In this document: piece by piece, positions 62,257 to 64,000 of the stretch
Layout of the letters: each line of letters starts with the position of its first letter
How positions within the stretch are numbered: the stretch's first letter is position 1
NCBI GenBank assembly: GCA_033557465.1
Contig: CM066044.1
Coordinates: 189,154,184-189,218,183 of the forward strand
Length of the DNA stretch: 64,000 nucleotides
Reading direction: 5' to 3'
Source of the DNA: Ichthyophis bannanicus
Taxonomy: Eukaryota > Chordata > Amphibia > Gymnophiona > Ichthyophiidae
Translations under genes and position numbers: made by a program
Notes under the pieces: model-generated
What the model was told of the DNA's origin: nothing
The model's input: only the letters and a program-made list of their open reading frames with translations
Database searches by the model: none

Positions 62257-62577
62257 TCACCCCCTACACTGTTGTTCCCTTGGATTATTGCAGCCCAAAT
62301 GCATGACCTTGCATTTTTTTGCATTAAATCCCAGCTGCCAAATTCTTGACCATTCTTCAAGCTTAGCTAAATCCCTCCTCATGTTATCTACTCCTTCCTG
62401 GATGTCTACTTTATTGCAGATTTTGGTATCATCTGCAAAGAGGCAAACCTTACCCAACAGCCCTTCTGCTATATCACTAACAAAGATGTTAAAAAGAATT
62501 GGACCAAGGACAGATCCCTGGGGCATACCACTGGTAACCTCCTTCTCCTCTGAGTGAGCTCCATGTACCTTTGTCAC
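62257..62577 (-). pseudogene. CR1 Y reverse transcriptase fragment
   Basis: The frame has motif B ([15 protein letters not shown]), the catalytic FADDTKICNKV and the NMRRDLAKLEEWSRIWQLGF segment. It ends after NPREQ, where a frame change moves coding to 62360-62166 (LSTKEVRDLSVTVSDYLKVA). The upstream side joins the deletion junction. Confidence 0.87.
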
Positions 62578-62870
62578 CTCCTACTCAACCAACTTCTAAC
62601 CCAATCAGTAACTTTAGTGTCCATCCCTAGTACTATATATTCTAGCTCTCCCATTTTATTTTTTAGACTTCTAGCATTTGCATACAGGCATTTTAGAGGT
62701 TGTATTTTATTCATTTTAATCTGGTTATCAGTTGATAGGGGTAATTTGAAATCTTTCAGCTCTGTACTTAAGGGTATTTGGGTTACTTTTATCTTTATTG
62801 TAACCTCTCTGTTGGGATGACCCAACTTCCTTCTTTTGCTAGTAACCTTTCAAACTATTATCTCCCTATG
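62574..62870 (-). pseudogene. CR1 N-terminal segment joined to reverse transcriptase by internal deletion
   Basis: The minus-strand frame from 62825 contains KCLYANARSLKNKMGELEYI (start of the endonuclease), followed at once by LGMDTKVTDWVRSWLS, a segment normally found after palm motif A of the reverse transcriptase. Most of the endonuclease and the first half of the reverse transcriptase are therefore deleted. The 5' boundary lies near 62870. Confidence 0.8.
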
Positions 62871-64000
62871 CTTTCCAGGTTCTTTTCATTCCCCCCACTC
62901 CCCCAGGTTCCTTTCCACCTATCGCCTCCCATTCCTCTCCCTGATCAAGGATGCTACTACCCAAATGGCCAGATAATGGTAGTTCTGGTCCACAGGTTCC
63001 TATGATGCCTCTCTCAGCCAGTGCTAGCCCTGTTGTGTATGGACAGACAGACTGGCTAGACCATATGGCCTTTATCAGTGGTGATTTTCTCTGTTTCTGT
63101 TGTTTAGGACTCCAGTCAGTAAAAGAGTTTAACCCCGAAGAGGGGATTATGGATTCATGCTGAATCCTCTGTCTCCAGATTATTATTCCATCCCATCTCT
63201 CCACAGAGCTGCTAGCAGTATATTCCCTAATGATCTGGGACACTTACTGTGAAACCAAAGAGGTGCATTTGGCTGTACCATTCCCATGTAAGCATATGGA
63301 TTGTACTTTCTTTAAGTTAAGCAGAGGCCTTACACAAAGAAATAAAAGCAGAAAATCTGACCTGGGATATCATGAAGTAGATATGATGGAAGATTTAGCC
63401 AACAGAACATTGAAACAGACATAGCAGAGTTGCTCAGCAGTGTGTCCCTCCAATGCTAATATTCATTTGAGCTGCACATATGCTCCACTTTGGCCTTTCC
63501 AAGCTCGCTCCGTTTACTTCCTTAAATTATTTTACTTCATACATTTATTAACTACACAGAAAAACTAGAATACAGACCTTGGAGCAGACTTATGTGTTTT
63601 GCTCTCTCTCTTGCAGTCTGGATAGACCAGCTCCAGAAAGAACACATCTAATCTACACTATTGGTTCTGGGGCCCAATCCATCCAGTTTTGGAAGGCTGT
63701 TCTCTATAAACCCTGGATTTAGCAGCTCGGCACTAGTGGCTTAGAGAAATCACACTGCCGTTGACCCCATTAAGTATGATAGCTACTTATGCCTGTCCCC
63801 TTCTTGAAAAATCAGTTGTGAGGCATACTGCAGTTGAGTGGCATCTAGATGTGTAAATAATTTAAGTATTCACAGGTTCTAAAATGTCACAAGATTATTA
63901 CAGATACAATACTTGGCTGGGCATATTTTAGGAGGCAAAACAGAATGTGAAAAATAATTAGGCAAGCAGCAGGTGACAATTTAGTGGCATGGTTATTATT
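62871..64000. other. unassigned sequence to window end, no gene seen
   Basis: No recognisable coding frame, RNA gene or transposon termini. Short frames at 62866-63243 (minus) and 62951-63163 (plus) overlap each other on opposite strands and lack any family signature. Confidence 0.45.

Larger units (their letters stand above)
60905..62577 (-). mobile_element. CR1 subfamily Y, minus strand, carrying a nested plus-strand CR1
   Basis: The 3' end AGAAACACAGAAACACGACA is at 60910-60930. Coding remnants on the minus strand: 61191-60979 (KYFFTERVADVWNSLP), 62169-61885 ([22 protein letters not shown]), and 62577-62257 with [14 protein letters not shown] and FADDTKI. A plus-strand CR1 (61250-61890) splits it in the C-terminal region. 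Several frame changes occur, near 62170 and 62260. Its 5' side continues with a deletion junction at 62577-62640. Confidence 0.9.

Overview
The window looks like intergenic or intronic DNA from a large, repeat-rich vertebrate genome. I find no convincing host gene, rRNA or tRNA gene. The recognisable sequence is made of transposable elements: several subfamilies of CR1 non-LTR retrotransposons, an L1/Tx1-like LINE, a second non-CR1 LINE, a DIRS-like gag fragment, mariner transposase remnants, MIR-like tRNA-derived SINEs, small MITE-like elements and at least seven hAT-type elements. CR1, L1/Tx1 and DIRS together with this hAT load suggest an amphibian, most plausibly a caecilian. That host call is an inference from repeat content only.

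Layout. 0-10.5 kb: a mariner fragment, two palindromic non-autonomous hATs (826-1207, 4606-5241), an old CR1 relic, MITE-like elements and much unassigned sequence. 10.6-32.5 kb: four large non-autonomous hAT elements called here A (10610-13908), B (14605-17405), C (26230-28749) and D (29651-32454). Between B and C lie a minus-strand CR1 (19.7-22.4 kb) and a second LINE (24.4-26.0 kb). 32.5-41.5 kb: unassigned DNA, MITEs, SINEs, CR1 fragments and a perfect 108-bp inverted repeat. 41.6-50.7 kb: an L1/Tx1-like LINE that still appears to carry its flanking direct repeat but is split by about 5 kb of later insertions, including hAT element E (45217-47129). 50.9-62.9 kb: a pile-up of nested CR1 copies, one of them holding a truncated DIRS element flanked by a perfect 78-bp direct repeat.

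The main result is the relationship among elements A to E. They have three unrelated kinds of hAT terminus (CAGGG-CGGCCC in A and D, CAGCGATGGCGAACC in B and C, TAGGGTTGCC in E). B, C and E have perfect 8-bp target duplications, and D has one with a one-base end ambiguity. All five nevertheless carry the same passenger: a 0.5-0.9 kb AT-rich block, a G/C-skewed minisatellite of about 28-35 bp units, and a long palindrome next to the terminus. A 78-codon open frame recurs in B, C and D. I read this as one passenger cassette spread by several hAT families through end-swapping or capture. I cannot tell from the sequence alone what the cassette does or where it came from.

All coding remnants belong to transposons and nearly all are broken by stops, frameshifts, truncation or nested insertion, so no working pathway is encoded here. 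The nesting does give a relative chronology: mariner before hAT B, L1 before hAT E, and CR1 copies before later CR1 and DIRS insertions.
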